From JBLMZH01 sp050258715 (lineage in GTDB: Bacteria; Patescibacteriota; Doudnabacteria; UBA920; O2-02-FULL-48-8), in the NCBI GenBank assembly GCA_050258715.1, contig JBLMZH010000030.1, forward strand, positions 1 to 20,739: a stretch of DNA of 20,739 nucleotides. The letters are read 5' to 3'. This document shows positions 1 to 6,858 of this stretch, piece by piece (the first letter of the stretch is position 1; every line of letters starts with the position of its first letter). A program made the position numbers and the translations under genes. The notes below the pieces were generated by a model. The model ran no database searches. It was not told the DNA's origin and saw nothing but the letters and a program-made list of their open reading frames with translations.

Positions 1-2
1 GA

Positions 3-755
3 ATATTCCAATACTTCAGCCTCATGGCCTTGCCTATGAGGTTTTGGGGCGGCGGCGGCTTGGAACGGATCGTTTCGGTTTTCGAATACCCCAATGCACT
101 GGCTTTGTATTTGGGTCCGGCTATCGCTTTATTTATTGTTTTGGCCATAAAAAACGAGTGGCTGTTTTCAAAATTTTGGTTCGGAATCGGGCTGGCCTTG
201 CAGATTCTGGCTTTGATCATGACTTTTTCGAGGGGGGCTTGGGCCGCGGTTGCGGTCGTGGTCTTTTTTTCTTTATTTCTTCGATTCAAACCCAAGAAAC
301 TCGTGGCTGCAACCGCAATCATCCTCATTGTCTTCCTGCTCGTCCCAATCATAAGGAACAGGCTGGTCGAAACCGTTAATGACCCGTCGGGTTTGGCAAG
401 GGCGGATTTGCTCAAAGCGGGCCTGTCAGAGGTAAGCAAGCAGCCCATACTCGGCAACGGGCTTTACGGATTCAGAACGACGTTAACCGATCGAAACTTC
501 CAAGGCGAGATTCTAAATTACCCGCACAACATCATTCTAAATTTCTGGCTCGAGACGGGGCTTTTGGGCCTTTTAAGCTTTCTTTTTATCGTTTTTGTTT
601 CCATGAAGGGACAAAGAGGAAGAATTTACGGAATGGCAGGAATCGCCTTTCTTTGCGTGGTCTTAATTCACGGCCTGGTTGACGTGCCTTATTTTAAAAA
701 CGACCTCTCCCTGCTGTTTTGGTCAGTGGCGGCAATGCTCAACGCAAAAAATTGA
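3..755 (+). CDS. O-antigen ligase-like (Wzy_C family) polytopic membrane protein, 3' part
   Basis: The frame is open to the left edge, so the N-terminal part is outside the window; the first in-window ATG is at 24. About 250 residues are visible, with at least five hydrophobic segments. Several stretches are typical of the O-antigen ligase/polymerase family: PNALALYLGP, TFSRGAW in a membrane helix, an extracytoplasmic loop with QPILGNGLYGF, and YPHNIILNFWLETGLLGLL near the end. The family joins polysaccharide or other glycans to lipid carriers or proteins at the outer face of the membrane; the substrate cannot be told from sequence. It ends at TGA just before a shared terminator and is convergent with khpB. 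A Wzy polymerase or a protein O-glycosyltransferase is equally possible. Confidence 0.85.
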   Translation: MFQYFSLMALPMRFWGGGGLERIVSVFEYPNALALYLGPAIALFIVLAIKNEWLFSKFWFGIGLALQILALIMTFSRGAWAAVAVVVFFSLFLRFKPKKLVAATAIILIVFLLVPIIRNRLVETVNDPSGLARADLLKAGLSEVSKQPILGNGLYGFRTTLTDRNFQGEILNYPHNIILNFWLETGLLGLLSFLFIVFVSMKGQRGRIYGMAGIAFLCVVLIHGLVDVPYFKNDLSLLFWSVAAMLNAKN

Positions 756-768
756 GGCTTATAAATTT

Positions 769-800
769 AAAACCCGGGTCAAAGCCCGGGTTTTTCTTTT
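769..800. terminator. Bidirectional Rho-independent terminator
   Basis: AAAACCCGGG (769-778) and CCCGGGTTTT (785-794) form a perfect 10-bp stem with a 6-nt loop. It is followed by a T-rich run on the plus strand and TTTTAAATTT on the minus strand. It lies between the convergent ligase-like gene (stop at 755) and khpB (stop at 799), so it probably ends transcripts from both sides. Confidence 0.85.
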
Positions 801-1302
801 AGGTGTTTTCTATGAACTGGAAATCGTCTTTGGTGCCTTTTGCTTTCGGCTTCAGCCTGATAATCAGCTTTCGGTTTGGCTCGTTGCCAATGCTCTCTGA
901 TCTGATGTCGGAAAACAGCGACAGGTAATTATGGATGATCTTGCGCTCGTAAGCCGGCATCGGAATAAGCGAGACGGCCTTTCTTGTTTCGCGCACGTGA
1001 TGGGCGGCTTTTCTGGCCAGTTCTTTCAAATAAACCACCCGCTTATCGCGGTAGTCGTCGACATCCAGCCCGAACCCGAACTCGTCCATCCCGGCTTTTC
1101 GACTTAAGGCCTTGATTATGTGCTGCAGGGCTTCCAGGGTAGCGCCTTGCTTGCCGATAAGCAGCTGGGCGTCTTCCGTCCGAATATTAAAGACCACCCG
1201 GCCCTCTTCAGCGCGCTCAAAAATATCGATTCGTTCAAAGCCCATGTGCCTCAAAAGCTCGAAGACTTGATTTTTAACCGTTTCCTGGATTTGATTTTCC
1301 AT
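799..1302 (-). CDS. khpB: RNA-binding protein KhpB (Jag/SpoIIIJ-associated), KH + R3H
   Basis: 167 residues. A KH-type domain covers about residues 20-85, with the GxxG loop as GKQG at 50-53. An R3H domain covers about 95-155, with ERKIIH at 119-124 and SESIGNEPNRKLIIRL after it. The N-terminal Jag_N domain found in many Firmicutes homologues is absent, so this is the short form. KhpB binds RNA and in Gram-positive bacteria works with KhpA in control of cell division and cell-wall synthesis. It is the last gene of the rpmH operon; its first 29 nt overlap the 3' end of yidC, and it has its own strong Shine-Dalgarno sequence inside yidC. Placement next to yidC is the usual bacterial arrangement. 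Confidence 0.93.
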   Translation of the reverse strand: MENQIQETVKNQVFELLRHMGFERIDIFERAEEGRVVFNIRTEDAQLLIGKQGATLEALQHIIKALSRKAGMDEFGFGLDVDDYRDKRVVYLKELARKAAHHVRETRKAVSLIPMPAYERKIIHNYLSLFSDIRSESIGNEPNRKLIIRLKPKAKGTKDDFQFIENT

Positions 1303-2005
1303 AAAGAGCCTCCCTTGCTTCTTTTCTTAAAAAATAATATTGCTGAGCGATGCCGAACAGGGTGGTGGTGATCCAGTAAAGCGTCAGACCGGCTGGCAGC
1401 TTGCCGCCAATAAACAAAGTAAATGCCGGAAGAACGTAAAGCATCTGGATGTTCATGGCATTCATGGTCGGATCATTGCTTTTGACTTTTGGTTGCTGCA
1501 TCTTGCCCTGGATGAACTGAAGAACTGCGGCAATTCCAGCCATGATCCAGTTGGCGTGCGACAAATTGACCAGGTGCAAAAATAAAGGAGCAATGTTTTC
1601 CGGGGAATGAATGAAAGGATATATTCCGACCAGCGCTCCGCCCTTCAAGCTTTGAATAAAAACCTGATACAACGCGATCAATATCGGAAGTTGAATAAGC
1701 AGAGGCAGACAGGAACCCAGAGGATTGACCTTGTGAACTGAATAAAGTTCCATCAAAGCCTTTGCCTGGCGTTCTTTATCGTCCTTGTACTTTTCTTTGA
1801 CCTCGTTCATCTTTGGCTGCAGGTCCTGCAGGGCTTTTTGGTGTTTAAGCGACTTATGGAATGAGGGCATCAAGGCCAGCCTCACCAAAACCGTGACCAA
1901 AATGATGACCACTCCGATATCAGGAATGTAATTATAAGCAAAAACGAGGATGTTGAGTAAGGGGAAGACCAGTATCTCTTTGAAAATAGTGCTGATTATA
2001 TGCAT
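1274..2005 (-). CDS. yidC: Membrane protein insertase YidC/Oxa1
   Basis: 243 residues, the short Oxa1-like form without the large periplasmic domain of Gram-negative YidC. The first helix is followed by VLVRLALMP; R42 is the conserved positive residue of the hydrophilic groove. A charged cytoplasmic hairpin follows (about residues 48-90, SFHKSLKHQKALQDLQPKM onward), then NPLGSCLPLLIQLPILIALY and three more membrane helices. YidC inserts small membrane proteins alone or with SecYEG. Its ATG (2003-2005) directly abuts the TAA stop of yidD and there is no clear Shine-Dalgarno sequence, so translation is probably coupled. The 3' end overlaps khpB by 29 nt. Confidence 0.95.
   Translation of the reverse strand: MHIISTIFKEILVFPLLNILVFAYNYIPDIGVVIILVTVLVRLALMPSFHKSLKHQKALQDLQPKMNEVKEKYKDDKERQAKALMELYSVHKVNPLGSCLPLLIQLPILIALYQVFIQSLKGGALVGIYPFIHSPENIAPLFLHLVNLSHANWIMAGIAAVLQFIQGKMQQPKVKSNDPTMNAMNIQMLYVLPAFTLFIGGKLPAGLTLYWITTTLFGIAQQYYFLRKEAREALYGKSNPGNG
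1309..1314 (-). promoter_or_regulatory. Strong ribosome binding site of khpB
   Basis: On the minus strand GGGAGG lies 6 nt before the khpB ATG, within the yidC reading frame. It supports the start at 1302. It stands out because most genes in this window lack a recognisable Shine-Dalgarno sequence. Confidence 0.8.
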
Positions 2006-2278
2006 TTAATGTAGTTGATTGTTCTTGTATGGCAAATCAATGCCCCCGAGGCTGTTGGGGGTACAAGACAAAATCCTTTTAATGATCTTTTTTGTCCCAA
2101 GCAAGCCCTCTTCCTTCAAAACTTCCAAGGAATATTGGGAACAGCTGGGATAAAACTTGCAGTAGCCGTAAGGAAAAAGAAAAGAAAGCGGCCCGTGGTC
2201 TAAAGACAAAGTCTTTTGATAGACCCAGACGAGCAGCAAAAGGGGAAAGGCGAGGATTTTACTGATGCCTTTTTTCAT
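2006..2278 (-). CDS. yidD: Membrane protein insertion efficiency factor YidD
   Basis: 90 residues, normal length for the family. It has an amphipathic or hydrophobic N-terminus and the family signature with PSCSQYS at 44-50, a preceding cysteine (C40), then RILSCTPNSLGGIDLP near the C-terminus. YidD is thought to help YidC insert and fold membrane proteins. Its position between rnpA and yidC is the conserved one. It overlaps the 3' end of rnpA by 20 nt, and its TAA is followed immediately by the yidC ATG. Confidence 0.93.
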   Translation of the reverse strand: MKKGISKILAFPLLLLVWVYQKTLSLDHGPLSFLFPYGYCKFYPSCSQYSLEVLKEEGLLGTKKIIKRILSCTPNSLGGIDLPYKNNQLH

Positions 2279-2612
2279 ACCGGGGGAAGTTTTGGCTTAA
2301 AAGTCTGAGCAGTTCGTTTTCCAGTTCCGGAGTTTTTGTGACGAGCGCGTTCTTCGAGGGAAAAATCAGATAATCATCGGGTTTGGTCGTCGCAAAATGC
2401 TTTTCAAGCAAATATTTGATCCGGCGCTTGATGCGATTGCGGTCAGTGACCTTGGGCAGCACTTTTTTAGGAACAATAAAACCAAAACGGGGTTGGTTTT
2501 GGTTAGTATTATGACGGATCTTGATCCTTAATACCCGTCCGGAAACCGTAGTTGACCGTCGAAATAGGTCAAAGTCAGCTTGTTTTTTCAAGAATACTAA
2601 CTGTTTGGACAT
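2259..2612 (-). CDS. rnpA: Ribonuclease P protein component
   Basis: 117 residues, typical for RnpA. It has FGFIVPKKV at about 43-51 and the RNR signature TDRNRIKRRIKYLLE at about 56-70. These basic residues contact the RNase P RNA and the 5' leader of precursor tRNAs. The ATG (2610-2612) directly abuts the rpmH TAA, and the 3' end overlaps yidD by 20 nt. The rpmH-rnpA pair next to dnaA is one of the most conserved gene neighbourhoods in bacteria. Confidence 0.95.
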   Translation of the reverse strand: MSKQLVFLKKQADFDLFRRSTTVSGRVLRIKIRHNTNQNQPRFGFIVPKKVLPKVTDRNRIKRRIKYLLEKHFATTKPDDYLIFPSKNALVTKTPELENELLRLLSQNFPRYEKRHQ

Positions 2613-2747
2613 TTATATCGATAGCCGCTTCCGGTTCTTTTGTCGCCTTCGGGCGAGCACTGTTCGTCCTGTCGGGGTTTTCATTCGCTTCCTAAAACCA
2701 TGCACCCTTTTACGATGGACCTTCTTCGGATTATAGGTTGGCTTCAT
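2613..2747 (-). CDS. rpmH: 50S ribosomal protein L34
   Basis: 44 residues beginning MKPTYNPKKVHRKRVHGFRK, with MKTPTGRTVLARRRQKNRKR after it. This is a complete L34 of standard length. The reading frame stays open upstream to an ATG at 2846, but the promoter's -10 box (2775-2780) is downstream of that codon, and L34 always starts at this short MK segment, so the start at 2747 is chosen. No clear Shine-Dalgarno sequence precedes it. It is the first gene of the leftward operon rpmH-rnpA-yidD-yidC-khpB. Confidence 0.95.
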   Translation of the reverse strand: MKPTYNPKKVHRKRVHGFRKRMKTPTGRTVLARRRQKNRKRLSI

Positions 2748-2774
2748 TGCTGGTGGGTTAATTTTGACTTGTTC

Positions 2775-2803
2775 ATTATAATAAAAAAAGCTTGTTTTGT
2801 CAC
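2775..2803 (-). promoter_or_regulatory. rpmH operon promoter
   Basis: On the minus strand, GTGACA (2803-2798) and TATAAT (2780-2775) are separated by exactly 17 nt. Transcription would start near 2768, giving a leader of about 21 nt before the rpmH ATG. It is the closest sigma-70 consensus match in the window and fits a heavily expressed ribosomal operon. Confidence 0.75.
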
Positions 2804-2861
2804 TCCTTTTTTGTTTGTACACACTATGCACCGGCTTTCCACACAAAATTAACAGATTATT

Positions 2862-2889
2862 ATATTTTGGCTTAAATTAGCCAAAATAT
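2862..2889. repeat. Perfect inverted repeat between rpmH and dnaA promoters
   Basis: ATATTTTGGC (2862-2871) and GCCAAAATAT (2880-2889) are perfect 10-bp arms around an AT-only 8-nt spacer. The repeat sits just upstream of the dnaA -35 box and about 60 bp upstream of the rpmH -35 box. It may be a protein-binding site or a cruciform near the origin. There is no T-run after it, so a terminator is unlikely. Confidence 0.6.
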
Positions 2890-2894
2890 TGCTG

Positions 2895-2923
2895 TTTACA
2901 TGTTGATAACTACTTGTTAAAAT
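2895..2923 (+). promoter_or_regulatory. dnaA promoter with DnaA-box-like site in its spacer
   Basis: TTTACA (2895-2900), a 17-nt spacer and TAAAAT (2918-2923), with TG one base before the -10 (extended -10). The spacer holds TGTTGATAA (2901-2909), which is TTATCAACA on the minus strand, one mismatch from the E. coli DnaA box TTATCCACA. DnaA bound there should block the promoter, the familiar autoregulation of dnaA. A weaker box-like CTTTCCACA lies at 2835-2843. The predicted transcript begins near 2930. Confidence 0.65.
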
Positions 2924-2966
2924 GGATAAGACTCGTTTTAATTATATTGGGGACATAGAAACGAAC

Positions 2967-4295
2967 ATGACAAACCAACAGTTGTGGCAAGCCATACTCG
3001 GTAACTTGGAATTAAGCTTAAGTAAGGCTAACTTCACAACTTGGTTTAAGAGCACTTCGATCATTGAAAAAAGCGACACGGGAATCGTGGTTGGCGTTCC
3101 AAATGCCTTTACCAAGGAGTGGCTCCAGAACAAGTACCATCAGGAGATCATCAAAGCGCTTAAAACCATTTCCCCCGAAACCAAAGAGGTAAAATACCAG
3201 ATCGTCAGCCCGACCTACACCCAGCCCCAGATCAAAGAAATGCCGCGCGCCCAGGTCCGGAAGCAGGAGAGCCACAACCTCAACCCGAAATATACTTTTG
3301 AAACGTTTATTGTGGGTTTAAACAGCCAGCTGGCCCATGCCGCAAGCGTCGCGGTCAGCAAAAAGCCCGGCTCTGTTTACAACCCTTTGTTTATTTATGG
3401 GGGAGTGGGCTTAGGCAAGACCCATTTGATGCAGGCGGTCGGCGCTGAGATCTTCAAGCGTACTCCGGACGCCAAAATTCTTTATGTAACCTCGGAAAAA
3501 TTCACCAACGAGTTCGTTTCCGCGCTTTCTCAGGGCCACGCCGAGCAATTCAAGGCTCTTTACCGCAACGTGGACGCGCTTTTGATCGACGACATCCAGT
3601 TTTTGGCCGGCAGAGAAGGCACCCAGGAAGAATTTTTCCATACTTTCAACGCTTTGCACCAAAACAACAAGCAGGTCATCATGACTTCGGACCGCATGCC
3701 CAAAGAAATTCCAGCCATTGAAGAGCGGTTGGTCTCAAGATTCGAATGGGGCATGGTCGCGGACATCCAGCCGCCGGATTTGGAGACCAGATTGGCCATT
3801 TTGCGCACAAAAGCCAGGGAAAAGAACTACAATATCGACCCCGAAATCCTTCAATATATTGCGGAAACCATTCAAAGCAATATCCGCGAACTGGAAGGAG
3901 CCCTAAACCGGCTGATGGTCTACTGCCAACTGAACAACACCCGTCCGAACATCGATCAAGTAAAAAGCATTTTGGTCTCAGTCATCACTCCGCCCAAAAA
4001 ACGGGGGGTTTCCGCGAAAAAAATCACTGAGATTGTGGCTGATTTTTACAACGTTTCCCCCGAAGACCTGCTCAAACAGTCCCGAAAAAAGGAATATGTG
4101 CATCCCAGACAGATCGCAATGTTCATTATCCGCAAAGAACTTGAAACTTCACTGCCTTCGATCGGAGAATTCTTCGGTGGACGCGATCACACTACAGTAA
4201 TTCACGCGATTGATAAGATCGAAAGGATAATCAAAGAGAGATCTGGATTGAAACAGGAAATAGATTTGATCAAAGACCGATTGTATATGAATTAG
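2967..4295 (+). CDS. dnaA: Chromosomal replication initiator DnaA
   Basis: 442 residues from this start. Domain I opens with LWQAILGNLELSLSKANFTTWF. The AAA+ module has Walker A GGVGLGKTH (about 144-152), Walker B LLIDDIQF (about 205-212) and the arginine-finger segment ERLVSRFEWG. Domain IV carries the box-binding signature GGRDHTTVIHA (about 402-413). DnaA-ATP assembles on oriC and opens it. An in-frame ATG at 2922 would add 15 residues that do not resemble DnaA, and it lies inside the predicted -10 box, so 2967 is preferred. There is a GGGG run 14 nt upstream, a weak ribosome-binding site. dnaN follows after 234 bp of AT-rich DNA. Confidence 0.95.
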   Translation: MTNQQLWQAILGNLELSLSKANFTTWFKSTSIIEKSDTGIVVGVPNAFTKEWLQNKYHQEIIKALKTISPETKEVKYQIVSPTYTQPQIKEMPRAQVRKQESHNLNPKYTFETFIVGLNSQLAHAASVAVSKKPGSVYNPLFIYGGVGLGKTHLMQAVGAEIFKRTPDAKILYVTSEKFTNEFVSALSQGHAEQFKALYRNVDALLIDDIQFLAGREGTQEEFFHTFNALHQNNKQVIMTSDRMPKEIPAIEERLVSRFEWGMVADIQPPDLETRLAILRTKAREKNYNIDPEILQYIAETIQSNIRELEGALNRLMVYCQLNNTRPNIDQVKSILVSVITPPKKRGVSAKKITEIVADFYNVSPEDLLKQSRKKEYVHPRQIAMFIIRKELETSLPSIGEFFGGRDHTTVIHAIDKIERIIKERSGLKQEIDLIKDRLYMN

Positions 4296-4529
4296 TTGTT
4301 GGTAAGTCAAAAATTTTTGTGTATAAAATGTATATGCTTGGTTGTTAACTTCCACAACAAATTCAAACAGCAAAAATTAACAACCCATTACCAACAACTT
4401 ACAAACAGTTTTTGAAAAACCATTCAGTGATTTATCTAAAAAAATATTACCAATTCATTCTTAATTTAAAATTAAAATTAACTAATCAACAAATCCACCG
4501 AATCTATTATTGTTATTAATTCTTTATAT
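4296..4529. other. Candidate replication origin (oriC) between dnaA and dnaN
   Basis: 234 bp without a gene, strongly AT-rich inside a roughly balanced region. It contains nested perfect inverted repeats: AGTTGTTGGTAA (4294-4305) with TTACCAACAACT (4388-4399), and inside them GGTTGTTAA (4340-4348) with TTAACAACC (4377-4385). Sites resembling TTAYCAACA recur: 4296-4305 (minus), 4388-4396, 4399-4407 (TTACAAACA) and 4483-4491 (TAATCAACA). They resemble the site in the dnaA promoter. A nearly pure A/T stretch from about 4430 to 4485 could be the unwinding element. Many bacteria have oriC here; function is inferred. Confidence 0.6.
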
Positions 4530-5624
4530 ATGAAATTTACTGTTACAAGAGAAAATTTTAAGAAAGGTTTGTTTGTGGTCAGTCGGGTGGTTGGAGTGGG
4601 GAACCCCTTGCAGGTTTTGAATAATATTTTGGTAAAGACCGACCAAGGAAGAGTAAAATTATCATCAACCAACCTTGAAATCGGGGTTAATACCTGGGTC
4701 GGAGGGAAGATTGAAGAAGAAGGTTCGCTGACCGTGCCAGCAAAACTCATAAATGATTACATAAACAACCTTCCAACCGACAAGGTTTTGTTGTTCGGCA
4801 AGGAAAACAATCTGACAATGGAGTCGGAAAACTACCACACAAACATTAAAGGGTTGTCGGCTGATGATTTTCCATTGATTCCCCAGGTTGTTGACCAGCC
4901 ATACGCCAAAATCGACGGAAACGAGCTGAGAAGCGCCCTTTCTGAGACAATCTGGGCCACCTCAACCAACGAGACCCAGCCGGAACTTTCCGGGGTTTTT
5001 ATGGTCTTTGAAGAGGATAAGATCAGGATCGCGGCCACGGATCGATACCGGCTGGCTGAAAGGACAGCGCTCCTTAAGGAACAGGTCAAAGAACAAAAAT
5101 CGGCAATTGTGCCGTTTAGGACGATCAGCGAATTGTATAAAATCCTGTCTGCCGGCAGGGGAGAAGTTGAGATTTATTTTTCCGAAACCCAAGTATTGTT
5201 CCGGTTCGACGAGACAGAACTGATTTCCAGGCTGATCGACGGTTCTTACCCGGACTATCAGGCGATCATCCCGAAAGAATTCAAGACCGAGGCTTTGGTG
5301 GCAAGAGAGGATCTTTTGCACGCGATTAAAGCCACGGCTTTGTTTGCTTCCGAATCGAACAATATTATTTTGAAGGTCGAAGGAGATAAGGTTACGGTCA
5401 CGGCTTCTTCAGCGGCTTCGGGCGAAAACACGACCCAAGTCTCAACCAAACTGGCTGGCGAGCCGAACAGTGCCATCTTCAATTATAAATATCTGCTGGA
5501 TTGCCTTAATAATTTAAGCGAGCCGAATGTTATCGTAAAAATGATCTCGGATGCCAGCCCGGCCATGATCGTGCCAGAAAAACGGAACAACTATCTGTAC
5601 ATCGTAATGCCGATCAAGACATAA
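4530..5624 (+). CDS. dnaN: DNA polymerase III beta subunit (sliding clamp)
   Basis: 364 residues, normal for a three-domain beta clamp. It begins MKFTVTRENFKKGLFVVSRV. Internal family features include the GKIEEEGSLTVPAKLINDYI segment, IAATDRYRLA in the middle domain, and the C-terminal YLYIVMPIKT that forms part of the protein-binding pocket. The clamp encircles DNA and tethers polymerase III and other partners. There is no Shine-Dalgarno sequence before the ATG. TGTTATTAA at 4511-4519 could be an extended -10, which would give a very short leader. It lies between dnaA and recF, as in many bacteria. Confidence 0.96.
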   Translation: MKFTVTRENFKKGLFVVSRVVGVGNPLQVLNNILVKTDQGRVKLSSTNLEIGVNTWVGGKIEEEGSLTVPAKLINDYINNLPTDKVLLFGKENNLTMESENYHTNIKGLSADDFPLIPQVVDQPYAKIDGNELRSALSETIWATSTNETQPELSGVFMVFEEDKIRIAATDRYRLAERTALLKEQVKEQKSAIVPFRTISELYKILSAGRGEVEIYFSETQVLFRFDETELISRLIDGSYPDYQAIIPKEFKTEALVAREDLLHAIKATALFASESNNIILKVEGDKVTVTASSAASGENTTQVSTKLAGEPNSAIFNYKYLLDCLNNLSEPNVIVKMISDASPAMIVPEKRNNYLYIVMPIKT

Positions 5625-5694
5625 GCCAGAAGACGGGGGATGGTTTAAGCTTACCCTTAAGCCCGAACCATATTCCCAAGCCCAATTTCTAACT

Positions 5695-5729
5695 AAAATC
5701 CAAACAAAAAATAATCTGTTTGGATTTTT
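5695..5729 (+). terminator. Terminator-like hairpin directly before recF
   Basis: AAAATCCAAACA (5695-5706) and TGTTTGGATTTT (5717-5728) form a perfect 12-bp stem with a 10-nt loop, ending in TTTTT. It fits a Rho-independent terminator for the dnaA-dnaN transcript. The T-run ends only 5 nt before the recF ATG, so the hairpin also covers the region where a recF ribosome-binding site would be. It may attenuate or occlude recF. Confidence 0.65.
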
Positions 5730-5734
5730 GATTG

Positions 5735-6805
5735 ATGAAGATACAAAACCTGTCGCTTACAAATTTTCGCAACTACGCCAAGGCAGAAGTTACCATCAAC
5801 TCTGACCTGGTTTTGATCTTAGGTCCGAACGCATCAGGCAAGACCAATTTTTTGGAAAGCATTTATTACCTTTCCAATCTGAAATCTTTCCGCGCCCCGG
5901 ATAATTCGCTGGTTAACTTTGACCAGGACTTTCTTAATGTTGAAGCGGGGACGAATAAGCCGGAAAGCCTCGAGGTGGTCGTTCAAAAAACTCCGGCCGT
6001 CAGAAAAGCCTTTAAGATCAACGGCCAAAAAGTCAAAAAAATCGCCTGGAACGCGTTTCAAACCGTGCTTTTTGATCCCACGGACCTTAATCTTTTTTCT
6101 TCCGGTCCTTCTGAACGCCGCCGTTTCCTAAATGAAGTTTTGTCCGCCAAGGATTCGGTCTATGCTTTGGATCTTTCTTCCCTGGATCATATTTTGAAAC
6201 AGCGCGCCGCGCTTCTTTACCGCATTCAGGAAGGCTCGGCTAAAGAATTTGAGCTTGAATTTTGGGACGACCAGCTGGCCGAAGTGTCATTAAGGATCGG
6301 AGCGGCCAGAAGAGGCCTGATCGACTTTTTAAACGACAGGTTCAATGCCGTTTTTAGAAAGTTAAGCCACTTTGAAGATAAATACCTTGTTGTTTACAAA
6401 GGGCTGGAAGAGGGGGCTACGAAGGACTCGATTAGAAAGCGCATTCTCGACCATAGGCAGGCGGAGATCGCCACTGGGACAAATTTGATCGGTCCTCACC
6501 GGGAAGATTTTTCCGTTTTAAAGGAAGGCATATCTAATATTCACAGCTCTTCGCGAGGAGAATTAAGGGAGCAGGTAATTGCCATAAAATTATTGCAGGC
6601 AAATTATCTTTCCGTCGGAGAAGATCGGCCGATCATGCTCATGGATGACGTTTTTTCCGAACTGGACGGCGAACGGCAAAGACTGCTGCTTGAGAACCTC
6701 GGCGACTATCAGGTGTTCATTACATCGACTGATCCGGCTCTTAAGGATCAGGTTGCGGGCAAGGGGCAGGTCCTCGAGGTTGAGAACGGCAAGCTGAATT
6801 TATAA
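5735..6805 (+). CDS. recF: DNA replication and repair protein RecF
   Basis: 356 residues from ATG; an in-frame TTG sits just upstream at 5732. It starts MKIQNLSLTNFRNY, the usual RecF beginning. Walker A is GPNASGKTN (about 30-38), the ABC-signature region is SSSRGELREQV, and Walker B is IMLMDDVFSELD (about 300-311). RecF is an SMC-like ATPase that loads RecA at single-strand gaps through RecOR. It lies third in the dnaA-dnaN-recF order, 110 bp after dnaN, with a terminator-like hairpin in the gap. No good ribosome-binding site is visible. It is convergent with the PH-domain gene. Confidence 0.94.
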   Translation: MKIQNLSLTNFRNYAKAEVTINSDLVLILGPNASGKTNFLESIYYLSNLKSFRAPDNSLVNFDQDFLNVEAGTNKPESLEVVVQKTPAVRKAFKINGQKVKKIAWNAFQTVLFDPTDLNLFSSGPSERRRFLNEVLSAKDSVYALDLSSLDHILKQRAALLYRIQEGSAKEFELEFWDDQLAEVSLRIGAARRGLIDFLNDRFNAVFRKLSHFEDKYLVVYKGLEEGATKDSIRKRILDHRQAEIATGTNLIGPHREDFSVLKEGISNIHSSSRGELREQVIAIKLLQANYLSVGEDRPIMLMDDVFSELDGERQRLLLENLGDYQVFITSTDPALKDQVAGKGQVLEVENGKLNL

Positions 6806-6815
6806 AAATGAAAAG

Positions 6816-6846
6816 AAAAAACCAGCTGTTTAAAAGCTGGTTTTTT
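6816..6846. terminator. Bidirectional terminator between recF and the PH-domain gene
   Basis: AAAAAACCAGCT (6816-6827) and AGCTGGTTTTTT (6835-6846) form a perfect 12-bp stem with a 7-nt loop, with T6 on the plus strand and T6 on the minus strand. It ends recF rightward and the tsaE-to-PH group leftward. Confidence 0.9.
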
Positions 6847-6858
6847 GATCGCAATTTT

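Noticed and set aside
2613..2846. 77-residue version of L34
   Set aside because: The extra 33 residues begin upstream of the rpmH promoter's -10 box and are not found in L34 proteins.
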